A stretch of DNA of 64,000 nt from Lacrimispora xylanolytica. Its GTDB lineage: Bacteria > Bacillota > Clostridia > Lachnospirales > Lachnospiraceae. Position 1 is the stretch's first letter; every line of letters starts with the position of its first letter. Shown piece by piece: positions 51,895 through 61,646 of this stretch. Both the position numbers and the translations under genes were made by a program. A model generated the notes under the pieces. That model saw only the letters and a program-made list of their open reading frames with translations. It made no database searches and was not told the origin of the DNA. The stretch lies in contig NZ_CP113524.1 in the NCBI RefSeq assembly GCF_026723765.1, forward strand, positions 3,457,001 through 3,521,000, in the 5' to 3' direction.

Positions 51895-52605
51895 TTATGC
51901 CTCTCCAAGCTCTTCCACCATCCGGTATCCGACCCCCATCTCAGTGAGGATATATTGGGGATTCCCAGGATTAATTTCTATTTTTCTTCGAATGTTGGCC
52001 ATATTCACCCGCAAGGTATGGCTCTCATCCGTATAAAGCCCCCATATTTCCCGAATGATAAAATCATGAGTCAATACTTTGCCTGCATTTTTGGAAAGAA
52101 GCACCATAATCTTGTATTCAATGGGCGTTAAATGAACCCGCTCTCCATCCTTTATGACGATTCGCTTTCCATAATTAATTTCCAGATTCCCTACCATGAA
52201 TTTATCTGCTTCATGACCTCCCGCGCCAGCTGCCTCTGCGCTGTGGCGGATGGCTGTTCGAATCCGGGCAAGAAGCTCTGGTGTGCCAAAGGGCTTTACG
52301 ATATAATCATCTGCCCCAAGATCAAGAGCTGCTACTTTCTCCCGTTCATGGCCTCTGGCTGATACTACAATGATAGGTACCTTTGACCAGCTTCGGATTT
52401 TTTTCAGTATCTCCACCCCGTCCATATCAGGAAGACCAAGGTCCAAAAGAATGATATCAGGGATGTGAGAGGTGAACATGGAAAGTCCTTCCTTTCCTGT
52501 TTTGGCTTTTATGACCTGATAATCGTTAGAAGTTAATACTGCTGAGATGAAATTGCAGATGGCATCCTCATCTTCGATGATTAAGACCGTTGGTTTGGTA
52601 TCCAT
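51895..52605 (-). CDS. kdpE: KdpE response regulator
   Basis: KdpE activates the kdp potassium pump operon when phosphorylated by KdpD. The 236-residue protein has a receiver domain (EDED 11-14, phospho-acceptor D55 in IILLDLGLPD, K at about 104) and a winged helix with LTPIEYKIMVLL and ESHTLRVNMANIRRKIE. The ATG at 52605 follows AAAGGAAG; a GTG further upstream is in the ribosome site. It is the last gene of the operon, 1 base past kdpD. Confidence 0.95.
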   Translation of the reverse strand: MDTKPTVLIIEDEDAICNFISAVLTSNDYQVIKAKTGKEGLSMFTSHIPDIILLDLGLPDMDGVEILKKIRSWSKVPIIVVSARGHEREKVAALDLGADDYIVKPFGTPELLARIRTAIRHSAEAAGAGGHEADKFMVGNLEINYGKRIVIKDGERVHLTPIEYKIMVLLSKNAGKVLTHDFIIREIWGLYTDESHTLRVNMANIRRKIEINPGNPQYILTEMGVGYRMVEELGEA

Positions 52606-52606
52606 T

Positions 52607-55300
52607 TTATTCACTTCCTTTCAATGGCAGGGTAAGGCGAAATACGGCTCCTTTGCCCTCCCTGTTTTCAGCCATTAATTCGCCTCCATGGGCGTTTATA
52701 ATGGTCTTGCAGATAGACAATCCGATTCCAAGGCCTCTGGCTGAATCAGAGCTTCTATGTTCTGCCGGCTTATTTCCGGTAAAAAGATAAGGAAATTCCT
52801 CCTGGGAAATCCCCTTTCCCCGATCCATGACCATAAATTCAGCCCAATCTCCATTCCTTTTTAAGTGGAGCTCCACAGGGGTATCCTCTGGTGAATACTT
52901 GATCCCATTTTCCAAAAGATTGATGAGTACCTGTACAATCAGCGTGCCATCCATGGGAACCTCCAGGTACTCCTCTGGTACATACACCATGATTTCCCGT
53001 TGGGGAAACCTGTGCTTGATTCTGCTTACTGCCTCTCCCACTACCTCCTCCGCTGCTTCCGGTTTGGTTACTAAATTAGATGCGTTTTCGTTAATTCTTG
53101 TAACCGAAAGAAGATTTTCCACCATGCGGATCAGCCATTGGGATTCTTCCTGTATATTGGCAATAAGGCTATCTCTTGTCGCCTCGTCAAGCGCTTTTCT
53201 GTTTTCCAAAATGGCAGAGCTGGAGCCTAATATCCCTGCAAGGGGGGTGCGCAGATCGTGAGAAATGGCCCGCAAAAGCGTGCTCCTCATTCTCTCCTTT
53301 TCTGACTCCACCACAATGCGGTTCTGCTCATCAGAAAGCTTTTGCCGCTCCAGAGCCATGGCTGCCTGAGATGCGATCATCCGCAGGAACAGACGGGTAT
53401 CGTGATCTAACTTTCCCTTTTTACAGGAGATTCCCCAAACAGCAAGAACCTTCCCCTGGGAAACCACTGGCATATAGAAAGCGGCAGCTCCCATTAAAGT
53501 ATCCGTTCCTGCCCCGGCCCGCTTCTGATTGAGAAATACCCAGTGTGCCACTGCCTTTTCATCCGGAGAATTCAAAACAGAAGCATCCACGTCGTCAAAC
53601 GCCTGCATGACTATTCCATCTTCCCCCTGTACCGGATCCAAAGGAAAGAACACAATGGATCGGTCAAACAGCCTGGTGATGTAGTCATTGGTCAATGATA
53701 CAATAGTTTCAAGTCCTCTGGCTGCCAAAAGCTTTTTGTTGATCTCATAAAGCACCTCCGTCCGGTGCTCCCTTTTTACCGCAAGTCTTGCTTCCGCTTT
53801 AATCCTTACCGTCATGGCACTTGTAATCAGTGCCACCAAAAGCATAATAAGAAAGGTCAGCGGATAGCCGGTTTGTATGGCATCCAGAGTAAAATAAGGC
53901 TCTGTAAAAAAGAAATTAAAGGTCAGGACGCTGATGACGGAGGAGGCAATTCCATATACATACCCTTCTGTGACCCTCGAAATCAGTAAAACAGAAAAAA
54001 TATAAACCATAATAATGTTCTGGTTCATAACATCCAGACCATGAAATCCAAAGGACAGTAAGGTAGCTGCCACCAAGATAGCAAGGGATTTCATGGAATC
54101 TCCTAAGGATAGATGGGGCATTTCCACATTTAAACTTTTACGTGGTTTTCGATAGCTCCGTTTTCCCACAGTTCCAGGGATGATATGGACCTCTATGGCT
54201 GGCAAAAGGGAAATCAGCTTATCTTCTAAATCCTCTTCAAACAGACTTTTCAGTGTCTTTCGGTTCCGGCTCTTACCCACCACTATATTTGTAATTCCAG
54301 ATAGCTTTGCATATTCCGATATGACAATTGAAAGGTCATGACCGGTCAGGTTTACGATTTCAGCTCCCAGCTTTTCTGCCAGCTCTATATTCTCCTGAAT
54401 GGTCTTTTGCTGCTGCTTTGTGACCCCTTCTCTTTTGGTATCTTCCACATAAAGAGCACTCCAGCTTGCATGAAATGCTTCCGCTGCCCTGGCGGTCCAG
54501 CGGATACATTTGGCAGAGGAGGGTGAGGGACCGATGCAGACCAGCATCTTTGTATTAGCCAGCTTATCGGATAAGGTGCGCTGGTTTTGATTTTCCAGAC
54601 TTATCTTATCAGCCGTGCATCTAAGAGCAATTTCCCGCAAAAGTCTTAAATTTTCCCGACTGAAAAAGTTCTGCATAGCCAGCCTGGCACGGTCAGGACC
54701 GTAGACCTTACCGCCTTCCAAACGGCGCAGAAGCTCTTCCGGCTCAAGATCCACCAGCTTGATTTCCTCTGCCCGGTCAAAAATGTAATCCGGTACGGTT
54801 TCCTGAACCCTGATTGTTGTGATGTTCTCTATGACATCATTCAGACTTTCCATATGCTGGACATTTACCGTGGTGTAAACATCGATGCCTGCTGCCAGCA
54901 GCTCCTCAATATCCTGATACCTTTTTTTATTTCTTCCGCCTTCCCCATTGGTGTGGGCCAGTTCATCCACTAAAATCAGCTCCGGCTTTCGCCTTAGGGC
55001 TTCGTCCAAGTCGAATTCTTTTAACTCTATCTTCCGGTATGATACTGTTTTGGGAGGGAGGATGGGGAGTCCTTTCAGCTTTTCCATGGTTTCCGGGCGT
55101 GTATGAGGCTCAATATAGCCAACCAGAACATCCACGCCGCTTCTATAAAGCTCCTGCGCCGCATCCAGCATGGCATACGTTTTTCCAACACCAGCCGCGT
55201 ACCCAAAAAAAATTTTAAGTTTGCCTGCCGGCTTTGACTCTCCGGCTTTGATCGTCTCTAAAATTTCATCGGGATCCGGCCTCTGGTCCATCAGATCCAT
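52607..55300 (-). CDS. kdpD: KdpD sensor kinase
   Basis: KdpD senses potassium limitation and osmotic upshift. The protein of 897 residues has the N-terminal KdpD domain with Walker A GYAAGVGKTYAML (about 30-42) and a universal-stress-like domain (about 230-370). About four membrane helices follow (about 395-495), then a GAF-like region and the histidine-kinase core (phospho-acceptor in AISHDLRTPLAG) with a GHKL ATPase. The start is either ATG 55324 (no site) or ATG 55300 preceded by AAGGTGGTGA; the latter is used. Its gene follows kdpC, as usual for clostridia. Confidence 0.93.
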   Translation of the reverse strand: MDLMDQRPDPDEILETIKAGESKPAGKLKIFFGYAAGVGKTYAMLDAAQELYRSGVDVLVGYIEPHTRPETMEKLKGLPILPPKTVSYRKIELKEFDLDEALRRKPELILVDELAHTNGEGGRNKKRYQDIEELLAAGIDVYTTVNVQHMESLNDVIENITTIRVQETVPDYIFDRAEEIKLVDLEPEELLRRLEGGKVYGPDRARLAMQNFFSRENLRLLREIALRCTADKISLENQNQRTLSDKLANTKMLVCIGPSPSSAKCIRWTARAAEAFHASWSALYVEDTKREGVTKQQQKTIQENIELAEKLGAEIVNLTGHDLSIVISEYAKLSGITNIVVGKSRNRKTLKSLFEEDLEDKLISLLPAIEVHIIPGTVGKRSYRKPRKSLNVEMPHLSLGDSMKSLAILVAATLLSFGFHGLDVMNQNIIMVYIFSVLLISRVTEGYVYGIASSVISVLTFNFFFTEPYFTLDAIQTGYPLTFLIMLLVALITSAMTVRIKAEARLAVKREHRTEVLYEINKKLLAARGLETIVSLTNDYITRLFDRSIVFFPLDPVQGEDGIVMQAFDDVDASVLNSPDEKAVAHWVFLNQKRAGAGTDTLMGAAAFYMPVVSQGKVLAVWGISCKKGKLDHDTRLFLRMIASQAAMALERQKLSDEQNRIVVESEKERMRSTLLRAISHDLRTPLAGILGSSSAILENRKALDEATRDSLIANIQEESQWLIRMVENLLSVTRINENASNLVTKPEAAEEVVGEAVSRIKHRFPQREIMVYVPEEYLEVPMDGTLIVQVLINLLENGIKYSPEDTPVELHLKRNGDWAEFMVMDRGKGISQEEFPYLFTGNKPAEHRSSDSARGLGIGLSICKTIINAHGGELMAENREGKGAVFRLTLPLKGSE

Positions 55301-55345
55301 TCCTGCATCACCACCTTTATCCATGAATCATACCACTTTTTTTGA

Positions 55346-55903
55346 TTATATCAACCCATCCAGCGCTAAATTTACCATGAATACATCAACAGAAGGCTCC
55401 CCCATAAATCCCAGCAGCCGGCCACTTGTATATTTATTAATCATATGGCGCACTTCCTCTTCTGTCATCCCTCTGGCCTTTGCAATCCGCGTTACCTGAT
55501 ACTCAGCTGCCTGGGGTGTGATGTGAGGGTCAACGCCGCTTCCCGAACCAGTGACCAGATCCATTGGTATCTCCTTTTCATTCTCTGGATCCAATGTATG
55601 CCACCAGTCTATCCGTTCCTGCACCAGCGTTTTCTCCTCCTTGCTGACTGGAGAAAGATTGGAGACCCCTGCTGGCCTTCCCACCAGATATTCCGGCTTT
55701 GTGAAGCTTTGGGCAAGGAGTCTGGAACCCATTTCTATTTTTGTACCGTTTTTTTGATGCACGGCAACGATACTTCCATTTGCCTGGTCCTTAAACACAA
55801 GCTGGGAAATCCCTGTTATGGCTGCCGTATATAGAGCACCGCAAAGAACCGTCATAATGCCAAAGCAAATGAGTGCTGGTCTTAATTCTTTTTTTAATTT
55901 CAT
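55346..55903 (-). CDS. kdpC: Potassium-transporting ATPase KdpC subunit
   Basis: KdpC assists ATP binding by KdpB in the KdpFABC pump. The 185-residue protein has one N-terminal membrane helix (about 10-32) and an extracytoplasmic domain with GSRLLAQSFTKPEYLVGRPAG, VTGSGSGVDPHITPQAAEYQ and the MINKYTSGRLLGFMGE end, all conserved. The start follows AAGGAGG, 14 bases after kdpB. Confidence 0.96.
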   Translation of the reverse strand: MKLKKELRPALICFGIMTVLCGALYTAAITGISQLVFKDQANGSIVAVHQKNGTKIEMGSRLLAQSFTKPEYLVGRPAGVSNLSPVSKEEKTLVQERIDWWHTLDPENEKEIPMDLVTGSGSGVDPHITPQAAEYQVTRIAKARGMTEEEVRHMINKYTSGRLLGFMGEPSVDVFMVNLALDGLI

Positions 55904-55917
55904 AGGTACACACCTCC

Positions 55918-57975
55918 TTATACCAGCCCACTGGCCGTCAACAGCATATCAATTATCTTAATAGCCAGAAATGGAGCCGTGATTCCCCCCAGTCCATAGA
56001 TCAATAAGTTTCTTTTTAGCAGCTTACCGGCTGGCAGTTCACGGTATTTGACTCCCTTTAATGCCAGGGGAATGAGCGCTATGATAATGACAGCGTTATA
56101 AATAATGGCTGAGAGCATGGCACTGGAAGCACTGGTCAGTCCCATAAAATTAAGGGTTGAAAGCTTAGGATAGATACCGAAAAACAGCACCGGTATAATA
56201 GCAAAATACTTTGCCACATCGTTTGCCACACTGAATGTGGTCAGTGAACCTCTGGTCATTAACAGCTGTTTTCCTATCCGGACGATGTCAATCAGCTTTG
56301 TGGGACTGGAGTCTAAGTCAACCATGTTTCCGGCTTCCTTCGCCGCCTGTGTGCCCGTATTCATGGCAACGGCAACATCTGCCTGGGCCAGTGCGGGAGC
56401 ATCGTTTGTTCCATCTCCTGTCATGGCGACCAGATGGCCACCTGCCTGATACTCCCGGATAAGGGCTAGCTTTGCTTCCGGAGTCGCCTCAGCAAGAAAA
56501 TCATCCACCCCTGCCTCCGCTGCGATAGCCGCTGCAGTCATTGGGTTATCTCCGGTTATCATAATAGTCTTAATGCCCATGATTCTAAGGTCCTCAAAGC
56601 GTTCCTTTACTCCGTTCTTTACAATATCCTTTAAGTGAACCACGCCAAGGACCTGACTGTTTTTTACTACCACCAGAGGGGTTCCTCCAGATCCCGCGAC
56701 CCGTTTCACCAGCCGGTCACATTCCTCTGGATATCTGCCGCCCTTTTTTATGACATACTCTTTTACCGTATCTGCGGCTCCTTTTCTTATTTCATTTCCC
56801 TGATAATCAATTCCGCTCATCCTTGTTTTGGCTGTAAACTCTACAAAAACTGCATCGAGCCCGGAAAGCTCCCTGCCCCGTAAGCCAAACCGCTCCTTGG
56901 CAAGCACTACAATGCTTCTTCCTTCCGCCGTTTCATCGGCAAGAGAGGACAGCTGGGCGGCATCTGCAAGCTCCTGTTCTGTTACTCCGGGAACCGGAAG
57001 AAATTCGCTGGCCTGACGGTTACCTAAGGTAATTGTCCCTGTCTTATCCAGCAAAAGTACATCCACATCTCCTGCCGCCTCAATGGCGCGGCCGCTCATA
57101 GCCAGAACATTGGCCTGATTCAAGCGGCTCATTCCTGCAATTCCAATGGAAGAAAGAAGGGCACCGATGGTGGTAGGGGCAAGGCATACGAGTAGAGCGA
57201 TGATGTTGGTAAGAGAAATCGCAGTGCCAGACCCTGCCTGTTTGCTTGCGAAGTCTGTAAAGGGCAATAAAGCCGCCGTTACCACCAGAAAAATTATGGT
57301 TAAGGTAATGAGAAGAATCTGAAGGGCAATTTCATTGGGCGTTTTTTTTCTGGCTGCCCCTTCTACCATTGAAATCATCTTATCCAGAAAGCTCTCTCCG
57401 GCCTCTGCCGTCACCCTGATGATGAGCCAGTCAGATACCAGGGTGGTGCCCCCGGTTACTGCACTTCTGTCCCCTCCTGATTCCCGGATTACGGGAGCAG
57501 ATTCTCCGGTGATGGCACTTTCGTCAACAGAGGCTGCTCCTTCTATGACTTCTCCATCCATTGGAATCTGTTCGTTCCCTTTCACGTATACGATATCCCC
57601 TTTTTTCAGGGTATTGGAAAGGACTTCCGTGTAATCAGAAAGGTCCGCAGCATTCTTTAGCTTTCTGGCCTTCACATCTTTTCTGGCACTGCGGAGGCTG
57701 GCTGCCTGTGCCCTTCCTCTTCCCTCTGCTATGGATTCTGCAAAATTAGCAAAAAGTACCGTAAACCATAGAATCAGTGAGATGGAAAGGGTATAACCGG
57801 CCCTTTCATCGCTGATTCCAAAAAATGAGAGAACATAGAACCCTGAGGTCATGATGGCACCAAGATAAACCACAAGCATCACCGGATTTTTTACCTGGAC
57901 GCGGGGAGACAGCTTTTTAAAGGACTGTCTGATGGCATCTGCAAATATACTTTTTTTACTATCTTTCATTTCCAT
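55918..57975 (-). CDS. kdpB: Potassium-transporting P-type ATPase KdpB
   Basis: KdpB is the catalytic P-type ATPase of the pump. The 685-residue protein has the phosphorylated D310 in DKTGT, the dephosphorylation loop TGES (156-159), [15 protein letters not shown] for nucleotide/magnesium binding, and about seven helices. Length is standard (about 680). Its start lies 14 bases downstream of the kdpA stop. Confidence 0.97.
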   Translation of the reverse strand: MEMKDSKKSIFADAIRQSFKKLSPRVQVKNPVMLVVYLGAIMTSGFYVLSFFGISDERAGYTLSISLILWFTVLFANFAESIAEGRGRAQAASLRSARKDVKARKLKNAADLSDYTEVLSNTLKKGDIVYVKGNEQIPMDGEVIEGAASVDESAITGESAPVIRESGGDRSAVTGGTTLVSDWLIIRVTAEAGESFLDKMISMVEGAARKKTPNEIALQILLITLTIIFLVVTAALLPFTDFASKQAGSGTAISLTNIIALLVCLAPTTIGALLSSIGIAGMSRLNQANVLAMSGRAIEAAGDVDVLLLDKTGTITLGNRQASEFLPVPGVTEQELADAAQLSSLADETAEGRSIVVLAKERFGLRGRELSGLDAVFVEFTAKTRMSGIDYQGNEIRKGAADTVKEYVIKKGGRYPEECDRLVKRVAGSGGTPLVVVKNSQVLGVVHLKDIVKNGVKERFEDLRIMGIKTIMITGDNPMTAAAIAAEAGVDDFLAEATPEAKLALIREYQAGGHLVAMTGDGTNDAPALAQADVAVAMNTGTQAAKEAGNMVDLDSSPTKLIDIVRIGKQLLMTRGSLTTFSVANDVAKYFAIIPVLFFGIYPKLSTLNFMGLTSASSAMLSAIIYNAVIIIALIPLALKGVKYRELPAGKLLKRNLLIYGLGGITAPFLAIKIIDMLLTASGLV

Positions 57976-57989
57976 ATTATCACCTTCTG

Positions 57990-59675
57990 TTATCTTGATG
58001 TTACAAAATCAGCAATGGGGCCAAGTGCCAGAGCAGGTAAAAAGCTGAGCGCACCCACAATCAGGATAACGCCGATCAAAAGGCCGATAAAGGTTACGTT
58101 GCTGGTTGATAAGGTTCCTTCACTGGAAGCAACGGTCTTTTTCTTTGCCATATTTCCGGCAAGGAATATGGCTGCGCCCATGGGGATAAAACGGACCAAA
58201 AGCATGATGAGACCGCCGGTTACATTGGTAAATACTGTATTCCCATTAAAGCCTCCAAAGCTGCTTCCATTGTTGTTTGCCATGGATGAAAAGGCGTACA
58301 AAATCTCTGAAAATCCGTGGGCACCCGAATTGGTAAGCCAGGTTGCTGCCTCTGGCATACAGACTGCTGCTGCCGTTCCAATAAGAGTTAAAAGCGGCGG
58401 TGTTAGAACGATTAAACACACCATCTTCATGTCAAATGGCTCCACCTTTTTCCCTAAATACTCCGGCGTTCTCCCCACCATAAGTCCGGCGATAAATACC
58501 GTTAAGAGCACAAAACCCAGCATTCCATAAAGGCCACTTCCCACGCCTCCAAATACAATTTCCCCTAGCTGCATGAGAAACATAGTGACAAACCCAGCCA
58601 TGGGAGTCAGGCTGTCATGCATGGCATTGACAGAGCCATTGGAGGCGGCCGTCGTAACCACAGCCCATAACGAGGACCCTCCCACACCATGAATCACTTC
58701 TTTTCCTTCCATGCTTCCAGAGGCAGCCACTCCATTCCAGACAGGGCCAGCCATTTGCTCGCTCATGGTCGCCACCAGCAATGCGGCGGCAAAGAAAATC
58801 ATCATGACAGCATAGACGGTGCGCCCCTGCTTTCTGTCCTTAACCGCCTTTCCAAAGCTGACACAAAGGGAAGCCGGCAGGAGTAGTATGGATAACACCT
58901 GAATGAAATTGGATAATATCGTAGGATTCTCCAGAGGATATGCAGAGTTCATTCCAAAGAAGCCGCCGCCATTGGTGCCAAGCTGTTTAATGGCGATCTG
59001 ACTGGCTGCAGGGCCAAGAGGAATCACCTGCACTGACCCATGTTCCAGTGTGGAAACCTCTTTATATGGTTCAAAGGACTGGACAACGCCCTGAGAAACC
59101 AAAAGAAGAGCAATTACTATGGAAAGAGGCAGAAGGATATAAAGCACACTCCTTGTTACGTCCTCCCAAAAGTTTCCCAACGTGCTTGTTTGCTTCCATA
59201 TGAACCCTCGAATCAGGGCATAAAGAACTGCGATTCCAGTGGCCGCTGATACAAAGTTCTGAACCGTCAGGCCCAGAAGCTGGGTCAGATAAGACAGAGT
59301 GCTCTCCCCGGAATACGCCTGCCAGTTTGTATTGGATACAAAGCTTGCCGCCGTGTTAAAGGCCAGATGCCAGCTGGTTCCCTTCATTCCCTGGGGATTA
59401 AAGGGCAGAAACCCCTGTAAAATCAACATAAGAAACAGGAATATAAAGCCTGCTGCACTGAAGAAAATGATGGAACAGGTATACTGCTTTGCAGTCATTT
59501 CCTCATGGTCACTCATTCCCATAAGCTTATAAATTTTTTTTTCCACAGGAGCCAAAAGCGGACTTAAAAAAACCTTTTGTCCGCTCATTACCTTATGGAT
59601 ATAATTCCCCGTCAAAATGGATAACCCTAATAAAACAGCCACATAAAAAATATCCTGCATGATGATATACTTCAT
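57990..59675 (-). CDS. kdpA: Potassium-transporting ATPase KdpA subunit
   Basis: KdpA is the potassium-selective channel-like subunit related to Trk/Ktr proteins. The 561-residue membrane protein has about ten helices and selectivity-filter loops such as [38 protein letters not shown] and [14 protein letters not shown]. Length is as expected. Its ATG overlaps the kdpF stop (ATGA), so translation is coupled. Confidence 0.97.
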   Translation of the reverse strand: MKYIIMQDIFYVAVLLGLSILTGNYIHKVMSGQKVFLSPLLAPVEKKIYKLMGMSDHEEMTAKQYTCSIIFFSAAGFIFLFLMLILQGFLPFNPQGMKGTSWHLAFNTAASFVSNTNWQAYSGESTLSYLTQLLGLTVQNFVSAATGIAVLYALIRGFIWKQTSTLGNFWEDVTRSVLYILLPLSIVIALLLVSQGVVQSFEPYKEVSTLEHGSVQVIPLGPAASQIAIKQLGTNGGGFFGMNSAYPLENPTILSNFIQVLSILLLPASLCVSFGKAVKDRKQGRTVYAVMMIFFAAALLVATMSEQMAGPVWNGVAASGSMEGKEVIHGVGGSSLWAVVTTAASNGSVNAMHDSLTPMAGFVTMFLMQLGEIVFGGVGSGLYGMLGFVLLTVFIAGLMVGRTPEYLGKKVEPFDMKMVCLIVLTPPLLTLIGTAAAVCMPEAATWLTNSGAHGFSEILYAFSSMANNNGSSFGGFNGNTVFTNVTGGLIMLLVRFIPMGAAIFLAGNMAKKKTVASSEGTLSTSNVTFIGLLIGVILIVGALSFLPALALGPIADFVTSR

Positions 59676-59761
59676 AATTCATCACCTCGAAATAACACGT
59701 AAAACAAATAAATCAGCAAGGCAAGGCCAACCATGCCTGTTACTGCTAAAAGAACGCTCAT
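59672..59761 (-). CDS. kdpF: KdpF small subunit
   Basis: KdpF is a lipid-like stabilising peptide of the KdpFABC complex. The 29-residue product, [20 protein letters not shown] then YVLFRGDEL, is one membrane helix with a polar C-terminus, the usual KdpF pattern. The start follows AAGGAGATG. The stop overlaps kdpA by 4 bases. It is too short to appear in a standard gene call. Confidence 0.92.
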   Translation of the reverse strand: MSVLLAVTGMVGLALLIYLFYVLFRGDEL

Positions 59762-59789
59762 CTTATCATCTCCTTCGTCTCTTCCTCCT

Positions 59790-59879
59790 TCATTGATGGA
59801 TATTGACCCACCACTGAACGATGCAAAGCATGGATAAAACAATGACAAGAATTAAAAGTACCAGTCCAAACCAATCCAT
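59790..59879 (-). CDS. Uncharacterised 29-residue membrane microprotein heading the kdp operon
   Basis: An open frame reading MDWFGLVLLILVIVLSMLC then IVQWWVNIHQ begins with ATG at 59877-59879, preceded by GAGAGGTGAGAG. It predicts one membrane helix with two Trp at the exit side. The stop is 28 bases before kdpF, a space holding two good ribosome sites (AAGGAGG and AAGGAG). It is not KdpF itself and I do not recognise a family. The position suggests an accessory to the pump or to KdpD. Confidence 0.65.
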   Translation of the reverse strand: MDWFGLVLLILVIVLSMLCIVQWWVNIHQ

Positions 59880-59962
59880 AACTCTCACCTCTCGCTTAAA
59901 TTTTTTAAATAGAAGTCTATCTCCTTACATCTGCAATCATATCAGAAATAGAATCAAAGGGG

Positions 59963-59990
59963 TGTCAAGATGGAACGGGTCCATGTCAAG
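59963..59990 (-). promoter_or_regulatory. Tandem CTTGACA sites upstream of the kdp operon
   Basis: CTTGACA occurs twice on the minus strand (59963-59969 and 59984-59990), starting exactly 21 bases apart, about two helical turns. One may be a -35 box (TTGACA, with a weak CTGATA -10 17 bases on); both may be regulator sites, for instance for KdpE. The rest of the leader to 59880 shows nothing else, and no ydaO-type riboswitch. Confidence 0.45.
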
Positions 59991-60005
59991 AAGTTGGCAA
60001 GAAAA

Positions 60006-60051
60006 AAAGAGCCTGCTTCGGTTTCTGTTACAAAACCAAAACAAGCTCTTT
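60006..60051 (-). terminator. Intrinsic terminator after folD
   Basis: On the minus strand AAAGAGC ... TTGGTTT pairs with AAACC ... GCTCTTT, followed by a run of eight T. It separates folD from the kdp operon. Confidence 0.88.
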
Positions 60052-60086
60052 CTACACTTTTTCGTTCATAAATGAAATGTCTTTTC

Positions 60087-60926
60087 TTACCTCTGGGATA
60101 ATCCAGCAATCACAAGATGCTTTGCCAACACAGCGGTAGTAACAGCGCCCACCCCGCCAGGAACTGGGGTTGCCATGGATGCGATTCCCTCCAGGGAATC
60201 GAAATCCACATCGCCGCAAAGTTTTCCGTTTTCATCCACATTGATTCCCACATCAATGACAACGGCACCAGTTCCAACGTAGGAGCCGTCAAGCATCTTT
60301 GCCCGGCCTACGGCCGCAACCAGAATATCTCCCTGTTTGCAGGTCTCCTTTAGATTCTCTGTCCGGGTGTGGCAGATCGTAACAGTGGCATTTTCTTTTA
60401 ACATCAGCATGGAAAGGGGACGTCCGACCACCATACTTCTGCCGACCACAATTACCTTTTTACCTGTCATGGGGATTTCATTGGCCTTTAGAACCTCGAC
60501 CACAGCTTCTGCAGTACAAGGTGCAAATCCGGATTCATCTCCTGCAAAGACCTTGGCAATGTTAACAGGGGAAATGCCGTCTAAATCCTTTTTCGGCTGG
60601 ATCATTTCCTCGATATCTTTTTCCCTGATCTGCTCAGGCAGGGGGCGAAGCAGCAGGATTCCCTGAATCTCAGGATTTTCATTGATCTTTGAAAATTCCC
60701 GTTTAAAATCCTCATCGCTGATATCACCTGGAAAGGCAAAGCTTTCTGCCAGAAGGCCGAATGCCTCCATCTTTTTTAAAGCTCCCCGCTCATAGGAAAG
60801 ATCATCGGGCCGCTCTCCTACTCTTACGATTGCAAGCTTCGGTGTACTTCCTGTCATTCCCTTACAAAGCTCATCCACCTGTTCCCTGATTTTAGCAGAT
60901 ACTTCTGCACCCTTTAATGTTATCAC
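60087..60926 (-). CDS. folD: Methylenetetrahydrofolate dehydrogenase/cyclohydrolase FolD
   Basis: FolD interconverts methylene-, methenyl- and formyl-tetrahydrofolate in the cytoplasm. The protein of 279 residues shows ILLLRPLPEQI (about 78-88), the KDLDGISPVNIAK segment, VVGRSMVVGRPLSMLML for the nucleotide-binding loop, and CTAEAVVEVL. The conserved first-domain Tyr-x3-Lys is present as YERGALKK. The reading frame continues upstream to 60995, but a GTG at 60924-60926 with AAAGGAGG upstream gives the family length, so it is chosen. fchA precedes it by 17 bases. Confidence 0.9.
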   Translation of the reverse strand: MITLKGAEVSAKIREQVDELCKGMTGSTPKLAIVRVGERPDDLSYERGALKKMEAFGLLAESFAFPGDISDEDFKREFSKINENPEIQGILLLRPLPEQIREKDIEEMIQPKKDLDGISPVNIAKVFAGDESGFAPCTAEAVVEVLKANEIPMTGKKVIVVGRSMVVGRPLSMLMLKENATVTICHTRTENLKETCKQGDILVAAVGRAKMLDGSYVGTGAVVIDVGINVDENGKLCGDVDFDSLEGIASMATPVPGGVGAVTTAVLAKHLVIAGLSQR

Positions 60927-60943
60927 GGCTATTTTTGCCTCCT

Positions 60944-61576
60944 TTATTCTGTCTTTAACGCCGTTTCCACCTGCGTATAAATTTGATCTGCCCAAAGGAT
61001 TCCTTCCTCTGAAACGTACTGAGCCCTTGCATTTAATTCTCTGGCTTTTTCCCGGTTGACCATTGTTTTTGTATTGATTAATACGTTCATCTTGGCTCCA
61101 AGGAGGGAAGCACGGATCATCTGTACCCCTACTCCCACATCGCTGACCGCCAGGCGGCTTCCTTTGACTGCCAGAACCTCCATATGATTAAGAGCCTTTA
61201 AGCAAAGCTCCATGACAGAAAGAGGCACCTGGGCAGCCGAAACAAGGAGATCTTCCAGGATTTCAGTTTTTTTCTTCTTTTCTTCCTCCGTTTTAGACGG
61301 AAGGGCATAAGCTTCGGCCAAAGGTGCAAATACAGCTGCATCCTCATCGGCAAGTCTCATAAATTCCTCTCTGATCTGGGAAAGGGATTGAAGGATAGAC
61401 TGCATCTCCTCTTCCACCTCTGCATACTTCTTTTTACCAAGAGTCAAATTTACCACCATCTCACCGAGAGCCGTTCCAACTGCGCCTCCAAGACCAGCTG
61501 CACCGCCTCCCCCTGGTGTGGGGCTTTTGGATGAAAGCTGTTCTAAGAAGGAAGAAACTGTAAAATCCTGTATCAT
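60944..61576 (-). CDS. fchA: Cyclodeaminase/cyclohydrolase family protein (FchA type)
   Basis: This 210-residue helical protein belongs to the formiminotransferase-cyclodeaminase C-terminal family. The family is marked by SPTPGGGGAAGLGGAVGTAL (about 18-38) and EDAAVF-like ADEDAAVFAPL. In acetogenic clostridia FchA is a methenyl-tetrahydrofolate cyclohydrolase. Here it lies directly before folD, so one-carbon metabolism is a safe inference; which of the two reactions it performs is not. Confidence 0.9.
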   Translation of the reverse strand: MIQDFTVSSFLEQLSSKSPTPGGGGAAGLGGAVGTALGEMVVNLTLGKKKYAEVEEEMQSILQSLSQIREEFMRLADEDAAVFAPLAEAYALPSKTEEEKKKKTEILEDLLVSAAQVPLSVMELCLKALNHMEVLAVKGSRLAVSDVGVGVQMIRASLLGAKMNVLINTKTMVNREKARELNARAQYVSEEGILWADQIYTQVETALKTE

Positions 61577-61646
61577 TTGTCTATACCGCCTTTCAGACTG
61601 AAAATTTTATTTAACATTATATAAGGCTTTCTGGAAAAACACAAGG

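Noticed and set aside
58015-58530. 171-codon plus-strand frame opposite kdpA
   Set aside because: It is the mirror of a highly conserved membrane-protein gene and has no ribosome site of its own.
59880-60005. ydaO-type (cyclic di-AMP) riboswitch before kdp
   Set aside because: The leader is about 120 bases and shows none of the conserved core motifs that I know for this class.
60927-60995. N-terminal extension of folD from 60995
   Set aside because: It overlaps the end of fchA, whereas the GTG at 60926 has AAAGGAGG upstream and matches the FolD family length.
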